Assembly (NCBI RefSeq): GCF_017813335.1
Contig: NZ_JAGIYY010000001.1
Span: 620,001-684,000, forward strand
Direction: 5' to 3'
DNA: 64,000 nucleotides
Source of the DNA: Tianweitania sediminis
GTDB taxonomy: Bacteria; Pseudomonadota; Alphaproteobacteria; Rhizobiales; Rhizobiaceae
The notes beneath the pieces are model-generated. The model did no database searches and was not told where the DNA came from. It saw nothing but the letters and a program-made list of their open reading frames with translations. Numbering within the stretch: position 1 is the stretch's first letter; each line of letters opens with the position of its first letter. The position numbers and the translations under genes are program-made. Below, in pieces: positions 1-8,221 of the stretch.

Positions 1-260
1 GGGAGATCGCCGAAAACACGCCCTGGATCGTGGCCGCCTTCGCCAACATGGCACATGGCGAACATTACACCGGAGACACGATCCTCAACTCGATGTTCGA
101 CACGATCTTCGTGCTTGCGGGGTTTGGGGTCGCGTTGTCGCTGCCGCGTTTTACAACGATCGTGCTGGCTGTTGTTCTGGACGTTGCGACCTATGCCGCG
201 ATCGGGGACAGCCTGGCGGTCGGCACGCTGCGGTTTGCCGGATCCTTGGTTTCACCTTGA
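1..260 (+). CDS. DUF2585 / UPF0314 membrane protein, C-terminal part
   Basis: This is the 3' end of a gene that begins before the window; the reading frame is open from base 3. The visible 85 residues carry the features of the DUF2585 family: an ENTPW motif at the start, then YTGDTILNS, a hydrophobic segment ending at a Leu-Pro, and an IGDSL stretch near the end. Family members are small multi-pass inner-membrane proteins of Rhizobiales without an assigned function. Two hydrophobic stretches are visible here. A GTG at 30 could be mistaken for the start, but the homology extends upstream of it. The call rests on recalled family features and is fairly secure; function is unknown. Confidence 0.7.
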   Translation, partial: EIAENTPWIVAAFANMAHGEHYTGDTILNSMFDTIFVLAGFGVALSLPRFTTIVLAVVLDVATYAAIGDSLAVGTLRFAGSLVSP

Positions 261-432
261 CCGTGCCGGTGGAGAAAAGGCGCATCTCTCTTGCATCCAG
301 GACGACCGCCACCGGTTTGGTGAACAAAAACCAAACAACAAGGAAAGCAGAACCGCTTTAAACTGCAAGTATCCGTAAGACGTTTTTTAATCGGTGTCGG
401 CTAAGTTGTGCCTCAGACTTGGGGGCACATCC

Positions 433-2103
433 ATGATTGATTTTCTGAAGTCGAAGAGCGGAAACATCGCTCTTTCTGCAGCCGTGATGCTTCCTGCGCT
501 GGTTGGCGGCGTCGGGATGGCTATTGATTATTCCAGACTGACGGACGCCCGTTCCGTACTTCAGCAGTCAGCGGATGCTGCTGTTCTTGCGGCTGCCAAG
601 ATGCCGCACAACGACGCTCAGCGCCGTCAGGTCTTCGAACAAGTTCTTAGAACGAATTCAGGCGGCGATCTTAGGATTTCGAAGCTGGATCTGGCGATCA
701 GGGACACGCTGAACGAGGTTGAGCTGACCGGCACGGCGACCGCCGACGTGGACCTGATCTTCCTCCACCAGATGGGCCAGCACGCCGTGACGGTGAAGGC
801 GTCAGCCTATCAGGCGACCAAGAACATTGCGGTTTCGCTTGTGCTCGACAACACGGGATCCATGGGCCAGGCCGGCATCGACGCGCTGAAGAAAGCGTCA
901 CATGCTCTTGTCAGCGCGGTGGAAAGCAGCGCCGGCGACCGCACCGATATTCACATGAGCCTGGTGCCGTTCGTCACGGCCGTCAACATCAAGGCTGATG
1001 GGTTCGACGAAAGCTGGATCGATAAGGACGGGAAGTCGCTTTACAACGGCTGGACGTTCTTGAATCCAGCCTTGCGCGAGGCTCGCAGAAATGGCGAGCG
1101 GCTTGCCGCCCTTCCCGACAACTATGCCGATGAGATCAACGGCGTTGATCAGGCCTGCAACAACCAGGGTGAAGGGCAGCCGGCGATCGAAAAACGCGAA
1201 GCGTGCCAGAAGCGTGCGGACGCGAAGGTTTACCCACATGCGAGCAAACTGTTCGCGCTGTCCGGAACCACCTGGAAAGGGTGCGTGGAAGCCCGCCCCA
1301 GTCCGTACAACCTTTCGGTTGATGCACCGTCGGCGGCGAAGCCCGACACCTTGTTTGTACCTTATTTCGCACCCGACGAGCCCGGCGTCTCAACCTCGGC
1401 GGGCGGCAATGATGCTAACACGTTCAACAATTCCTGGCTGAACGACGCCATCACAGGCGCCGACTCGCTCGTGCAGCGCTCCACGCTGAAATATGTGCGT
1501 CCCGACGTGAAGACCATTCAAGAAGCCAAGGGCGTCACGCGTGGCCCCAATCGGTCGTGCCCGACGCCGGTGACGCCGCTCACCACCGACTTGTCCAAGA
1601 TCCGGGCGGGCATCGATGCCATGCAGTTCTGGAATGGTTCGGGCACCAACATTCCCGAGGGTCTTGCATGGGGCTGGCGCATGCTGACGCCGAACGCCCC
1701 CTTCCCGCAGGCTGAAGCGCTCCAGTTTGGCGACGTCACGAAATACATCGTTCTGATGACTGACGGACGCAACGTCGCTTATGGCGGAAAGAACACGATC
1801 AACAAGTCCGATTACAGCTCGTATGGCTTCCTTGCCTCGGAACGCATCGGTGGCACCACGGATCAGGGCAAGGCGGAAACCAAGCAGAACGAGTGGACGC
1901 TGCAGCTATGCGAAGCGGTGAAGAAGACGGGCATCCAGATCTTCACGGTTGTTTACAACGAAAAAGATCAAGGCGTGCAGAACATGTTCAAGAAATGCGC
2001 GACGCAGCCCACCAACTTCTTCATGGCCGATAACACAACTGCGCTTCAGGCCGTGTTCGCCCGCATCGGTGCCAACATGTCGGTGCTGCGCCTCACGCAG
2101 TGA
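433..2103 (+). CDS. TadG-like pilus/secretion protein with von Willebrand A domain (copy 1)
   Basis: A 556-residue protein. Residues about 1-50 form a TadE/TadG-type N-terminus: a short charged start (MIDFLKSKSGNIA), one hydrophobic segment, then a YSRLTDARSVLQQSADAA helix. A von Willebrand A domain follows, with a DNTGSMG metal-site motif (D139, S143) and a second LMTDG motif (D444). A long Cys-containing insertion separates the two. TadG proteins are anchored in the inner membrane and act with Flp/Tad pilus machinery; no tad operon is visible nearby. ATG 433 is preferred over GTG 394, because it starts exactly at the TadG-type N-terminus and follows a GGGGG run. The gene stands alone in its own orientation unit. 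Confidence 0.82.
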   Translation: MIDFLKSKSGNIALSAAVMLPALVGGVGMAIDYSRLTDARSVLQQSADAAVLAAAKMPHNDAQRRQVFEQVLRTNSGGDLRISKLDLAIRDTLNEVELTGTATADVDLIFLHQMGQHAVTVKASAYQATKNIAVSLVLDNTGSMGQAGIDALKKASHALVSAVESSAGDRTDIHMSLVPFVTAVNIKADGFDESWIDKDGKSLYNGWTFLNPALREARRNGERLAALPDNYADEINGVDQACNNQGEGQPAIEKREACQKRADAKVYPHASKLFALSGTTWKGCVEARPSPYNLSVDAPSAAKPDTLFVPYFAPDEPGVSTSAGGNDANTFNNSWLNDAITGADSLVQRSTLKYVRPDVKTIQEAKGVTRGPNRSCPTPVTPLTTDLSKIRAGIDAMQFWNGSGTNIPEGLAWGWRMLTPNAPFPQAEALQFGDVTKYIVLMTDGRNVAYGGKNTINKSDYSSYGFLASERIGGTTDQGKAETKQNEWTLQLCEAVKKTGIQIFTVVYNEKDQGVQNMFKKCATQPTNFFMADNTTALQAVFARIGANMSVLRLTQ

Positions 2104-2147
2104 TCGACGTCCAAGGCTCGGGATGAGCAAACATAAGGCATCGAGCG

Positions 2148-2175
2148 AAAAGCAGGCCGGGCGATTGTCGCCCGG
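2148..2175 (-). terminator. Intrinsic terminator behind tRNA-Ala, probably bidirectional
   Basis: Inverted repeat CCGGGCGA (2157-2164) / TCGCCCGG (2168-2175) with a 3-base loop. On the minus strand the stem is followed after five bases by TTTT, which fits termination of the tRNA transcript. On the plus strand it lies 53 bases after the TadG-like stop and could serve that gene too, but the downstream T-run is poorer. Confidence 0.6.
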
Positions 2176-2191
2176 TCATTTCGCTGGGAAC

Positions 2192-2267
<76 letters not shown>

Positions 2268-2285
2268 GATCCACCGACAGCCGGC

Positions 2286-2314
2286 ATCTAGGGCTCGCCC
2301 AAAGAACCTGTCAA
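2286..2314 (-). promoter_or_regulatory. Housekeeping promoter of tRNA-Ala
   Basis: On the minus strand a perfect TTGACA -35 box (2309-2314) is followed by a 17-base spacer and a CTAGAT -10 box (2286-2291). The predicted start, about seven bases on, lies roughly a dozen bases before the mature tRNA 5' end at 2267. This is one of the best sigma-70-type promoters in the window. Confidence 0.8.
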
Positions 2315-2400
2315 GCAGCGCTCGCGGAGTGCTGACTGCGGGGAGGCTTGTTCGCAACGGGGGCAATGGCTACATCTCGCTCGCCCAACAGGAGACCGGC

Positions 2401-2691
2401 ATGATTGCTTTGATCCAGACCCTCGTTCTCGTGCTTGATCTCCTTTGGTGGGTCATCATCCTTTCGGCCGTGTTTTCCTGGCTTTACGCTTTCAATGTCG
2501 TGAATTCGCGCAACCAGATCGTCAACACGATCGGCACCATGCTGTTTCGTGTCACGGAGCCGCTTCTGGCGCCGATCCGCCGCTTTCTGCCGGATCTCGG
2601 CGGCATCGATCTGTCGCCGATCGTGCTTTTGATCATCATCTTCTTTATTCGCACGTTCCTTCTCACCAGCGTTGCACCCGCGCTGATTTGA
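2401..2691 (+). CDS. YggT family inner-membrane protein
   Basis: A 96-residue protein with two hydrophobic segments (about 5-30 and 68-90) separated by a conserved amphipathic stretch containing [15 protein letters not shown], the YggT family signature. YggT proteins are small two-helix inner-membrane proteins linked in various bacteria to cell-division or envelope functions; the exact role here is unknown. ATG 2401 follows a GGAGA Shine-Dalgarno at 2391-2395; an in-frame upstream extension from 2329 lacks family similarity. The next gene starts 38 bases downstream in the same direction. Confidence 0.88.
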   Translation: MIALIQTLVLVLDLLWWVIILSAVFSWLYAFNVVNSRNQIVNTIGTMLFRVTEPLLAPIRRFLPDLGGIDLSPIVLLIIIFFIRTFLLTSVAPALI

Positions 2692-2729
2692 TCGCATCCT
2701 GTGCGCCGTCAGGCGCGAAGGAGTGGCAA

Positions 2730-3125
2730 GTGGAGCGTTTCACCGGCGGATGCCTTTGCGGCGATGTCCGCTTCACCGCGGTTGGCCGGCCTAATCGGGT
2801 CGGCCTTTGCCATTGCCTGGATTGCCGAAAGCATCATGGAGCGCTGTTTCATGGCTCCGCCATCTACCCTGCCGAGGCCGTGACGATCCACGGCGAGGTT
2901 CGGACGTTTCGCGACCGATCCTTTTGCCCGCAGTGTGGCAGTTCGGTGTTCGGCCAATTCGACCCAATGGAGATCGAACTCAGCCTCGGTGCCTTCGATG
3001 TTCCGGACCAGTTCCAGCCGACCTACGAGCTTTGGACCGTCAGGCGGGAAAGCTGGCTGCCGCCTTTCCCGTTGAAGCGGCAATACGAACGTGATCGCGG
3101 TCACGGCCGCTTCGAAGACGAGTAA
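2730..3125 (+). CDS. GFA-fold (glutathione-dependent formaldehyde-activating type) zinc protein
   Basis: A 131-residue protein starting VERFTGGCLCGDVRF. The zinc ligands typical of the GFA (CENP-V/GFA) fold are present: C8-x-C10 in GGCLCG, then CHCLDC, then FCPQCGS. Family members bind zinc and sometimes glutathione; most, probably including this one, have no proven substrate. GTG 2730 is chosen because a GAAGGAG Shine-Dalgarno lies at 2717-2723 and the GGCLCG motif sits where the family N-terminus expects it. It follows yggT closely and may share its transcript. Confidence 0.85.
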   Translation: MERFTGGCLCGDVRFTAVGRPNRVGLCHCLDCRKHHGALFHGSAIYPAEAVTIHGEVRTFRDRSFCPQCGSSVFGQFDPMEIELSLGAFDVPDQFQPTYELWTVRRESWLPPFPLKRQYERDRGHGRFEDE

Positions 3126-3155
3126 GTCGGTTCGCTGCAATTTTAGCAAAAGCTT

Positions 3156-3181
3156 GGAACGTCCAGGTCGCGTCCGACGTT
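3156..3181 (+). promoter_or_regulatory. Consensus EcfG (general stress sigma) type promoter
   Basis: GGAAC at 3156-3160, a 17-base spacer, then CGTT at 3178-3181. This matches the published alphaproteobacterial general-stress consensus GGAAC-N16/17-CGTT without mismatch. The predicted start near 3188 leaves a leader of about 24 bases before the transglutaminase-like gene. Position and orientation support function; direct evidence is absent. Confidence 0.65.
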
Positions 3182-3211
3182 GATCATAATCTTGATCCGC
3201 GGACAAACGAC

Positions 3212-4081
3212 ATGCTTATTCGCATCGGCTACGAGCTGGGCATCCAATGTCCCATGCCTACTCCCATCATCTCAGCACTGGAAGTGCGCCCGGAGCGACG
3301 GGTGGATCTGGTGCGCGAGCATCGGCCCCAACTGACGCCTGACACGCCCTCGACACTCTACCCCGACCAGTTAGGCAATCTATGCCGCCGCTTCACCGCA
3401 CCAGCCGGCGATCTCACGCTTCGCTATGATGCGGTGATCGCCGACAGCGGCGATTATGAACTGGTCAATCCGTTGATCCGCGAAGTTCCCATTGCCGAAC
3501 TCCCGGACGATGTCATGGTCTACATGCTGGGAAGCCGCTACTGCGACACTGACCTGATGATGGACGCCGCGTGGAACCTGTTCGGCCAGGTGGAGCCCGG
3601 CTGGCAGCGTGTGCAGGCGATTTGTGATTACGTGCATGATCGTATTTCGTTTGGCTATTCTTATGCGCGCTCCACGCGGACGGCCGGGCAGGCCTATGAC
3701 GAGCGGGTCGGGGTTTGCCGCGACTTTGCGCATCTAGCGATTACGCTTTGCCGCTGCATGAACATCCCGGCGCGCTATGTGAATGGTTACCTGGGCGACA
3801 TCGGCGTGCCGCGTGATCCGGCACCGATGGATTTTTCCGCCTGGTTCGAGGCTTATCTGGAAGGTGGCTGGTATACGTTCGACGCCCGCCACAACATCCC
3901 GCGCATGGGTCGCGTGGTGGTGGCCTATGGCCGGGATGCAACGGATGTGCCGCTGATCCACACCTTCGGGCCGCATCGCCTGACGACGTTCAAGGTTTGG
4001 ACGGACGAGCTTGCTCCGGAAGAAGCTCGTGCCATCTTGGCAGACAGCAGCATGCATGTTCCGGAACTGGAAGCGGCCTGA
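3212..4081 (+). CDS. Transglutaminase-like domain protein
   Basis: A 289-residue soluble protein with an N-terminal beta-rich region and a transglutaminase-like core from about residue 120. The nucleophile motif GVCRDFAHL places the catalytic cysteine at C169. The FDARHN motif supplies the acidic partner at D224. At the position where the classical family has DFHA, this protein has DFSAWFEAYL, so S209 stands in for the usual histidine; H227 is close by. Bacterial members act as cysteine proteases or amidases, or are of unknown activity. An EcfG-type promoter sits directly upstream, suggesting stress control. ATG 3212 has only a weak ribosome binding site. Confidence 0.83.
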   Translation: MLIRIGYELGIQCPMPTPIISALEVRPERRVDLVREHRPQLTPDTPSTLYPDQLGNLCRRFTAPAGDLTLRYDAVIADSGDYELVNPLIREVPIAELPDDVMVYMLGSRYCDTDLMMDAAWNLFGQVEPGWQRVQAICDYVHDRISFGYSYARSTRTAGQAYDERVGVCRDFAHLAITLCRCMNIPARYVNGYLGDIGVPRDPAPMDFSAWFEAYLEGGWYTFDARHNIPRMGRVVVAYGRDATDVPLIHTFGPHRLTTFKVWTDELAPEEARAILADSSMHVPELEAA

Positions 4082-4324
4082 GGCGATGTCCCGTTTTGGG
4101 GCGCAGGCGTTAACGGCTGTGCCCCAGTGGATCAGGCAGGTCCCGGCAGTTGCGATCCCGGCAGCCTGATTCGCAACGCGATCTTTACGGTTCGCTAACC
4201 GTCATCAACCAACCAGCCTAATCGGATCAAGGGCTTAGCTTGGCTCAACGCCGCTTGGCGCGCCTAGCCGGTTTTGTGGCAGCCAATCTGCACAGTGCTC
4301 ATCAAACGAGGAGCGCGGTTGCAG

Positions 4325-5686
4325 ATGGTTACCTTCAAGACATTCGCCAAAACCTGTCGGGCCTTTTCCGCACACAAGGGCGGCACCTTCGCCGTCGCCT
4401 TTGCCGGCGCCAGCGCCATGTTGCTGCTGGGCCTCGGCTACGCCGTCAATGTGGGGCAGATCTATAGCGCGAAGTCGGCGCTGCTGGCCTCGCTCGACAC
4501 GGCCGTGACTTCCACAGCCCGCGGCATCACGCTCGGGGATACGACCAAGGAGGAGGCCCCGGACCTGGTCCGCGCCTTCCTGGCCACCAATGCGCAGAAC
4601 TCTATGCTGCGCGGGCGAGACGTTCAGCTCACGAACCTCACCATCGACGACACAGCCAGAACCGTCAGCGCCACGGCGACCGTGGATCTCGCCATGCTGT
4701 TTCCCGTGTTCCAGTCTGGAAATACCCAGCATATCGAGGTCAGCTCGGCCGCCGTTTACTCAGACAAGAAGATCGAAGTCGTGATGATGCTGGATGTCAC
4801 CGGCTCCATGGCTGAGAAAAACAAGCTTCGAGATCTAAAGGTTGCTGCTTCGAACGCCGTGGATACCTTCTTTTCCATGCAGGACAAGAAGAAGGAGCGG
4901 ATCCGCATGGCAATGGTGCCATATTCCACCGCAGTCAACGCTGGCAGGCTTGCGCCGAGCTCGGTGTTCGTGGAGCGAAGCCTCGGAGACCGCCGGGGCG
5001 CGCCGAGCAACCGCGCACCACGCCTCGTCAGCAACACAGCTTCGGAAGGCACCTGTGCAACCGAGCGCAAGGGCCACTATGCCTTGAGCGATGTCGGTCC
5101 GGACGTGGCGATGGTGAACCGCGACTTCTTCTCCAAGTCCCGTGCCGGTGCCGAGTGCCCGTCAGTGGCGATCGTTCCGCTGACGACTGATAGCGCAAGC
5201 CTCAAGAAATCCATTAGAAAATTCGAGGCAGCAGGAACTACTGCCGGCCACATCGGCATCCAATGGAGCTGGTACCTCCTGTCCAGCAAGTGGAACAGCG
5301 TGCTGCTACAACCTGCCCAGCCATCGGCGTACGATACGAAGAAGACGGGCAAGATCGCAATTCTGATGACCGACGGATTGTTCAACGTTGAATATAGCGG
5401 GGCGAAGGAGGACGACGACGTGTTTGTCGACAACCCGAACAGCGGCCCCGCCCGCCGTTCCAAGCAAACGGCAAAGGCGCTTTGCGCGGCCATGAAAGAG
5501 CAGGGCATCGAAATCTTCACCATCGGCTTCGCCCTCACGAGTGACGCCAAGGACACGCTGCGCGATTGCGCCTCCGCCGACAGCGGCAAGACACGGCATT
5601 ACTTTGAGGCAGCCAATGGACAGGAGCTGGACGACGCCTTCCAGACGATCGCGCGCAACGTGGAGCGCCTTGCTCTCACCCGCTGA
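4325..5686 (+). CDS. TadG-like protein with von Willebrand A domain (copy 2)
   Basis: A 453-residue protein with the same architecture as the gene at 433: a positively charged start, one transmembrane segment (about residues 18-42), a TadE/G-type helix rich in Ala and Ser, and a von Willebrand A domain. The metal-site motif is DVTGSMA with D157 and S161, and a later LMTDG motif completes it. It ends with RNVERLALTR, close to the INSMSVLRLTQ-like end of copy 1. ATG 4325 is chosen because GAGGAG lies 11 bases upstream; the GTG at 4274 adds residues without family character. The two copies are separated by unrelated genes, so they are dispersed paralogues. Likely inner-membrane anchored with a periplasmic domain; role in Tad pili is inferred. 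Confidence 0.82.
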   Translation: MVTFKTFAKTCRAFSAHKGGTFAVAFAGASAMLLLGLGYAVNVGQIYSAKSALLASLDTAVTSTARGITLGDTTKEEAPDLVRAFLATNAQNSMLRGRDVQLTNLTIDDTARTVSATATVDLAMLFPVFQSGNTQHIEVSSAAVYSDKKIEVVMMLDVTGSMAEKNKLRDLKVAASNAVDTFFSMQDKKKERIRMAMVPYSTAVNAGRLAPSSVFVERSLGDRRGAPSNRAPRLVSNTASEGTCATERKGHYALSDVGPDVAMVNRDFFSKSRAGAECPSVAIVPLTTDSASLKKSIRKFEAAGTTAGHIGIQWSWYLLSSKWNSVLLQPAQPSAYDTKKTGKIAILMTDGLFNVEYSGAKEDDDVFVDNPNSGPARRSKQTAKALCAAMKEQGIEIFTIGFALTSDAKDTLRDCASADSGKTRHYFEAANGQELDDAFQTIARNVERLALTR

Positions 5687-5707
5687 TTGCGGGAGGCTGA
5701 CAACGAA

Positions 5708-5737
5708 AAAGCCGCTTCGCCTGAGCGAAGCGGCTTT
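5708..5737. terminator. Strong bidirectional intrinsic terminator
   Basis: Perfect 13-bp stem AAAGCCGCTTCGC / GCGAAGCGGCTTT with a CTGA loop. It lies 21 bases after the TadG-like stop. On the plus strand TTTCGTGTTT follows; on the minus strand the tail is TTTTTCG, which is stronger and would end a minus-strand transcript coming from the small gene at 5803-5874. Confidence 0.9.
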
Positions 5738-5802
5738 CGTGTTTCGTCCGTGGCGCGGTCTTTTCCCCGGGCGCTATCCAGCGCTCGTCCGCGCGTCACG
5801 CC

Positions 5803-5874
5803 TTAGCGGGAAGGCTGCTCCCCGCAGAGACGATCCGTCGAGACCACGCAACGAGAAACGAAATCACTCGACAT
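5803..5874 (-). CDS. 23-residue mini-gene with near-perfect Shine-Dalgarno
   Basis: On the minus strand the sequence AAGGAGGTGATC, fully complementary to the usual 16S rRNA 3' end, ends a few bases before ATG 5874-5872. The frame runs 23 codons to a TAA at 5805-5803, giving a peptide that begins MSSDFVSRCVVSTD and ends GEQPSR, with two cysteines and no membrane segment. A strong minus-strand terminator lies about 65 bases downstream and the typA terminator lies upstream, so it would be its own transcription unit. A weak TTGCGT-N17-CACATT promoter-like pair precedes it. It could be a small protein, a leader-type peptide or part of a dual-function RNA. I do not recognise the family. Confidence 0.5.
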   Translation of the reverse strand: MSSDFVSRCVVSTDRLCGEQPSR

Positions 5875-5943
5875 TCGATCACCTCCTTCCAATTTGTTGA
5901 ACACAAGCGGGAATGTGGGACCGATCTGCCTGGTACGCAAGAG

Positions 5944-5975
5944 AAAACCGGCTGACCTTGCGTCAACCGGTTTTT
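5944..5975. terminator. Terminator downstream of typA, bidirectional shape
   Basis: Inverted repeat AAAACCGG(C)TGAC / GTCA(A)CCGGTTTT around a CTTGC loop, with one internal mismatch. It lies 19 bases past the typA stop. The minus-strand tail reads TTTTCTCTT and the plus-strand tail TTTTT, so both directions could terminate. Confidence 0.78.
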
Positions 5976-5993
5976 AGTTAGGCTCAGATAGGA

Positions 5994-7814
5994 TCAGGCT
6001 GTCTTTGCCGATTTCTCGAAGCGCTTGCGTTCGTTCGGGTCGAGGTAAAGCTTGCGAAGGCGGATCGACTTCGGCGTCACTTCCACCAGTTCGTCGTCCT
6101 GGATCCAGGACAAAGCGCGCTCAAGCGTCATGCGGATCGGCGGCGTCAGCTTCACGGCTTCATCCTTGCCGGCGGCGCGAATGTTGGTGAGCTTCTTGCC
6201 CTTGAGCACGTTCACTTCGAGATCGTTGTCGCGGGAATGGATGCCGATCAGCATGCCCTGATAAACCTTCACGCCGGCGTCGATGATCATCGGGCCGCGG
6301 TCTTCCAGGTTCCACATGGCGAAGGCAACCGACTCGCCCTGGTCGTTGGAGATCAGAACGCCGTTGTTGCGGCCGGCGATCTCGCCTTTGTAGGGCTGAT
6401 AAGCGTGGAACAGGCGGTTCATGATTGCCGTGCCGCGGGTATCCGTTAGAAGCTCTGACTGATACCCGATCAAACCACGGGTCGGCGCGTAGAACACCAT
6501 GCGCACGCGGTTGCCGCCGGACGGGCGCAACTCGACCATCTCGGCCTTGCGCTCGCTCATCTTCTGCACGACCGTCCCGGAATATTCCTCATCGACGTCG
6601 ATGACGACTTCCTCGACCGGCTCCAGCTTCTCGCCGTTTTCGCCGTCCTTCATCACGACGCGCGGACGGGAAATCGAAAGCTCGAAGCCCTCGCGGCGCA
6701 TGTTCTCGATCAGAACCGCCAGCTGCAACTCGCCGCGACCCGATACGAAGAAGGAGTCCTTTTCCGTCGATTCTTCGATCTTCAGCGCGACGTTGCCTTC
6801 CGCTTCCTTGAACAGGCGGTCGCGGATGACGCGGCTCGTGACCTTGTCGCCTTCGGTACCGGCCAGCGGGCTGTCATTGACGATAAAGGACATGGTGACG
6901 GTCGGCGGATCGATTGGCTGCGCTTCCAGCGGCTGGCTGACCGAGGGATCGCAGAACGTGTCGGCTACCGTGCCCTTCTGGAGGCCGGCGATGGCGATGA
7001 TATCGCCTGCCTGTGCTTCGTCGATCGCCTGGCGCTCGATGCCGCGGAAGGCAAGGATCTTGGAAAGGCGGCCGTTTTCAAGAACGGTACCGTCCTGCGC
7101 CAGAACCTTGACGGCCTGGTTCGGCTTGATCGTGCCGGAGTGGATGCGGCCAGTGATAATGCGGCCAAGGAAAGGGTCTGCTTCGAGGATCGTGCCGATC
7201 ATGCGGAACGGACCTTCGCCCACCGTCGGCGCCGGCACATGCTGCAGCACGAGGTCGAACAAGGGAGCGAGACCCTGGTCCTGGGGACCTTCCGGCTTCA
7301 GCGCCATCCAGCCGTTGCGGCCTGAGCCGTAGAGGATCGGGAAATCGAGCTGCTCGTCCGTGGCGTCGAGATTGGCGAACAGGTCGAAAACCTCGTTCAC
7401 CACTTCCTCGTGGCGGCCATCGGGCCGGTCGATCTTGTTGATGGCAACGATCGGCTTCAGGCCGACTTTGAGCGCCTTGCCGACCACGAATTTGGTTTGC
7501 GGCATCGGGCCTTCGGCGGCATCAACCAGCACGATCGCGCCGTCCACCATCGACAGGATGCGTTCGACCTCACCGCCGAAATCGGCGTGGCCTGGCGTAT
7601 CGACGATGTTGATGCGCGTGTCCTTCCAGACAACCGAGGTCGCCTTGGCAAGGATCGTGATGCCACGTTCCTTTTCGATGTCGTTGGAGTCCATCATGCG
7701 CTCGGCGACGCGCTGGTTCTCACGGAAAGAGCCGGACTGCTTCAGCAGTTCATCGACAAGCGTTGTTTTGCCATGGTCAACGTGCGCGATGATCGCGATA
7801 TTACGAAGGTTCAT
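5994..7814 (-). CDS. typA: Translational GTPase TypA/BipA
   Basis: A 606-residue ribosome-binding translational GTPase of the EF-G superfamily. All G motifs are intact: AHVDHGKT (10-17), ERGITI (49-54), DTPGH (72-76) and NKID (126-129). They are followed by an EF-Tu-like beta barrel, two EF-G-like domains and the TypA-specific C-terminal domain. TypA helps ribosome assembly and stress adaptation, particularly at low temperature. Length and start agree with the family. It stands alone, transcribed away from the small exported protein gene at 7940, and ends at a good terminator. The Shine-Dalgarno upstream of ATG 7814 is weak. Confidence 0.97.
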   Translation of the reverse strand: MNLRNIAIIAHVDHGKTTLVDELLKQSGSFRENQRVAERMMDSNDIEKERGITILAKATSVVWKDTRINIVDTPGHADFGGEVERILSMVDGAIVLVDAAEGPMPQTKFVVGKALKVGLKPIVAINKIDRPDGRHEEVVNEVFDLFANLDATDEQLDFPILYGSGRNGWMALKPEGPQDQGLAPLFDLVLQHVPAPTVGEGPFRMIGTILEADPFLGRIITGRIHSGTIKPNQAVKVLAQDGTVLENGRLSKILAFRGIERQAIDEAQAGDIIAIAGLQKGTVADTFCDPSVSQPLEAQPIDPPTVTMSFIVNDSPLAGTEGDKVTSRVIRDRLFKEAEGNVALKIEESTEKDSFFVSGRGELQLAVLIENMRREGFELSISRPRVVMKDGENGEKLEPVEEVVIDVDEEYSGTVVQKMSERKAEMVELRPSGGNRVRMVFYAPTRGLIGYQSELLTDTRGTAIMNRLFHAYQPYKGEIAGRNNGVLISNDQGESVAFAMWNLEDRGPMIIDAGVKVYQGMLIGIHSRDNDLEVNVLKGKKLTNIRAAGKDEAVKLTPPIRMTLERALSWIQDDELVEVTPKSIRLRKLYLDPNERKRFEKSAKTA

Positions 7815-7939
7815 AAAGAGGCTCTCGGGAGTTGGCGCGCGCGAAAAGCGCCCGAAAAACGGTATTGCGCTCGGATTTGGGGCGCTCTTACCCGATTTTT
7901 CGCAGATGCGAAAGGGGTCAGCGGCAACGAGAGGGAACC

Positions 7940-8221
7940 ATGGGGCGGCTCGGCCGTTTTTTCGCCATGAAGACGCTCAGCCTTTCCACCTTGATTCTCA
8001 CTGCCGCTCTTGCCGCCACGGCTTTCCCGGCAGGTGCGGCCTCCCCTACTCTGTCAGCCGCAAAGGCGCCTGCTGACGGGGGCGATACGATCCGAGTCGT
8101 TCGCGCCGCTGCTGCGCCCAAGAGCGCCGATTGCGACAAGGCGACCTGGCCCTATATTCCGGCCGCCTGCCTGCAGCGCGAAACCGCGCCGCAGCCCTCA
8201 AACATCTCGCTCAACAACTGA
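7940..8221 (+). CDS. Small exported protein with conserved WPYIP-Cys motif
   Basis: A 93-residue protein with a typical Sec signal peptide: basic start, hydrophobic core around residues 13-26, and an Ala-rich cleavage region (FPAGAASP). The mature part is short and contains CDKATWPYIPAACL, a pair of cysteines flanking a WPYIP motif seen in many small periplasmic proteins of Rhizobiales. No function is known. ATG 7940 follows AGAGGGAA; an internal ATG at 7967 would give a more compact signal peptide and is a real alternative. Its last 24 bases overlap the 3' end of the convergent rsm22 gene. Confidence 0.7.
   Translation: MGRLGRFFAMKTLSLSTLILTAALAATAFPAGAASPTLSAAKAPADGGDTIRVVRAAAAPKSADCDKATWPYIPAACLQRETAPQPSNISLNN

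Noticed and set aside
5872-5892. Plus-strand GATCACCTCCTT as the 3' end of a 16S rRNA fragment
   Set aside because: The match is limited to the anti-Shine-Dalgarno core and no other rRNA sequence is near; it is better explained as the complement of a very strong minus-strand ribosome binding site.
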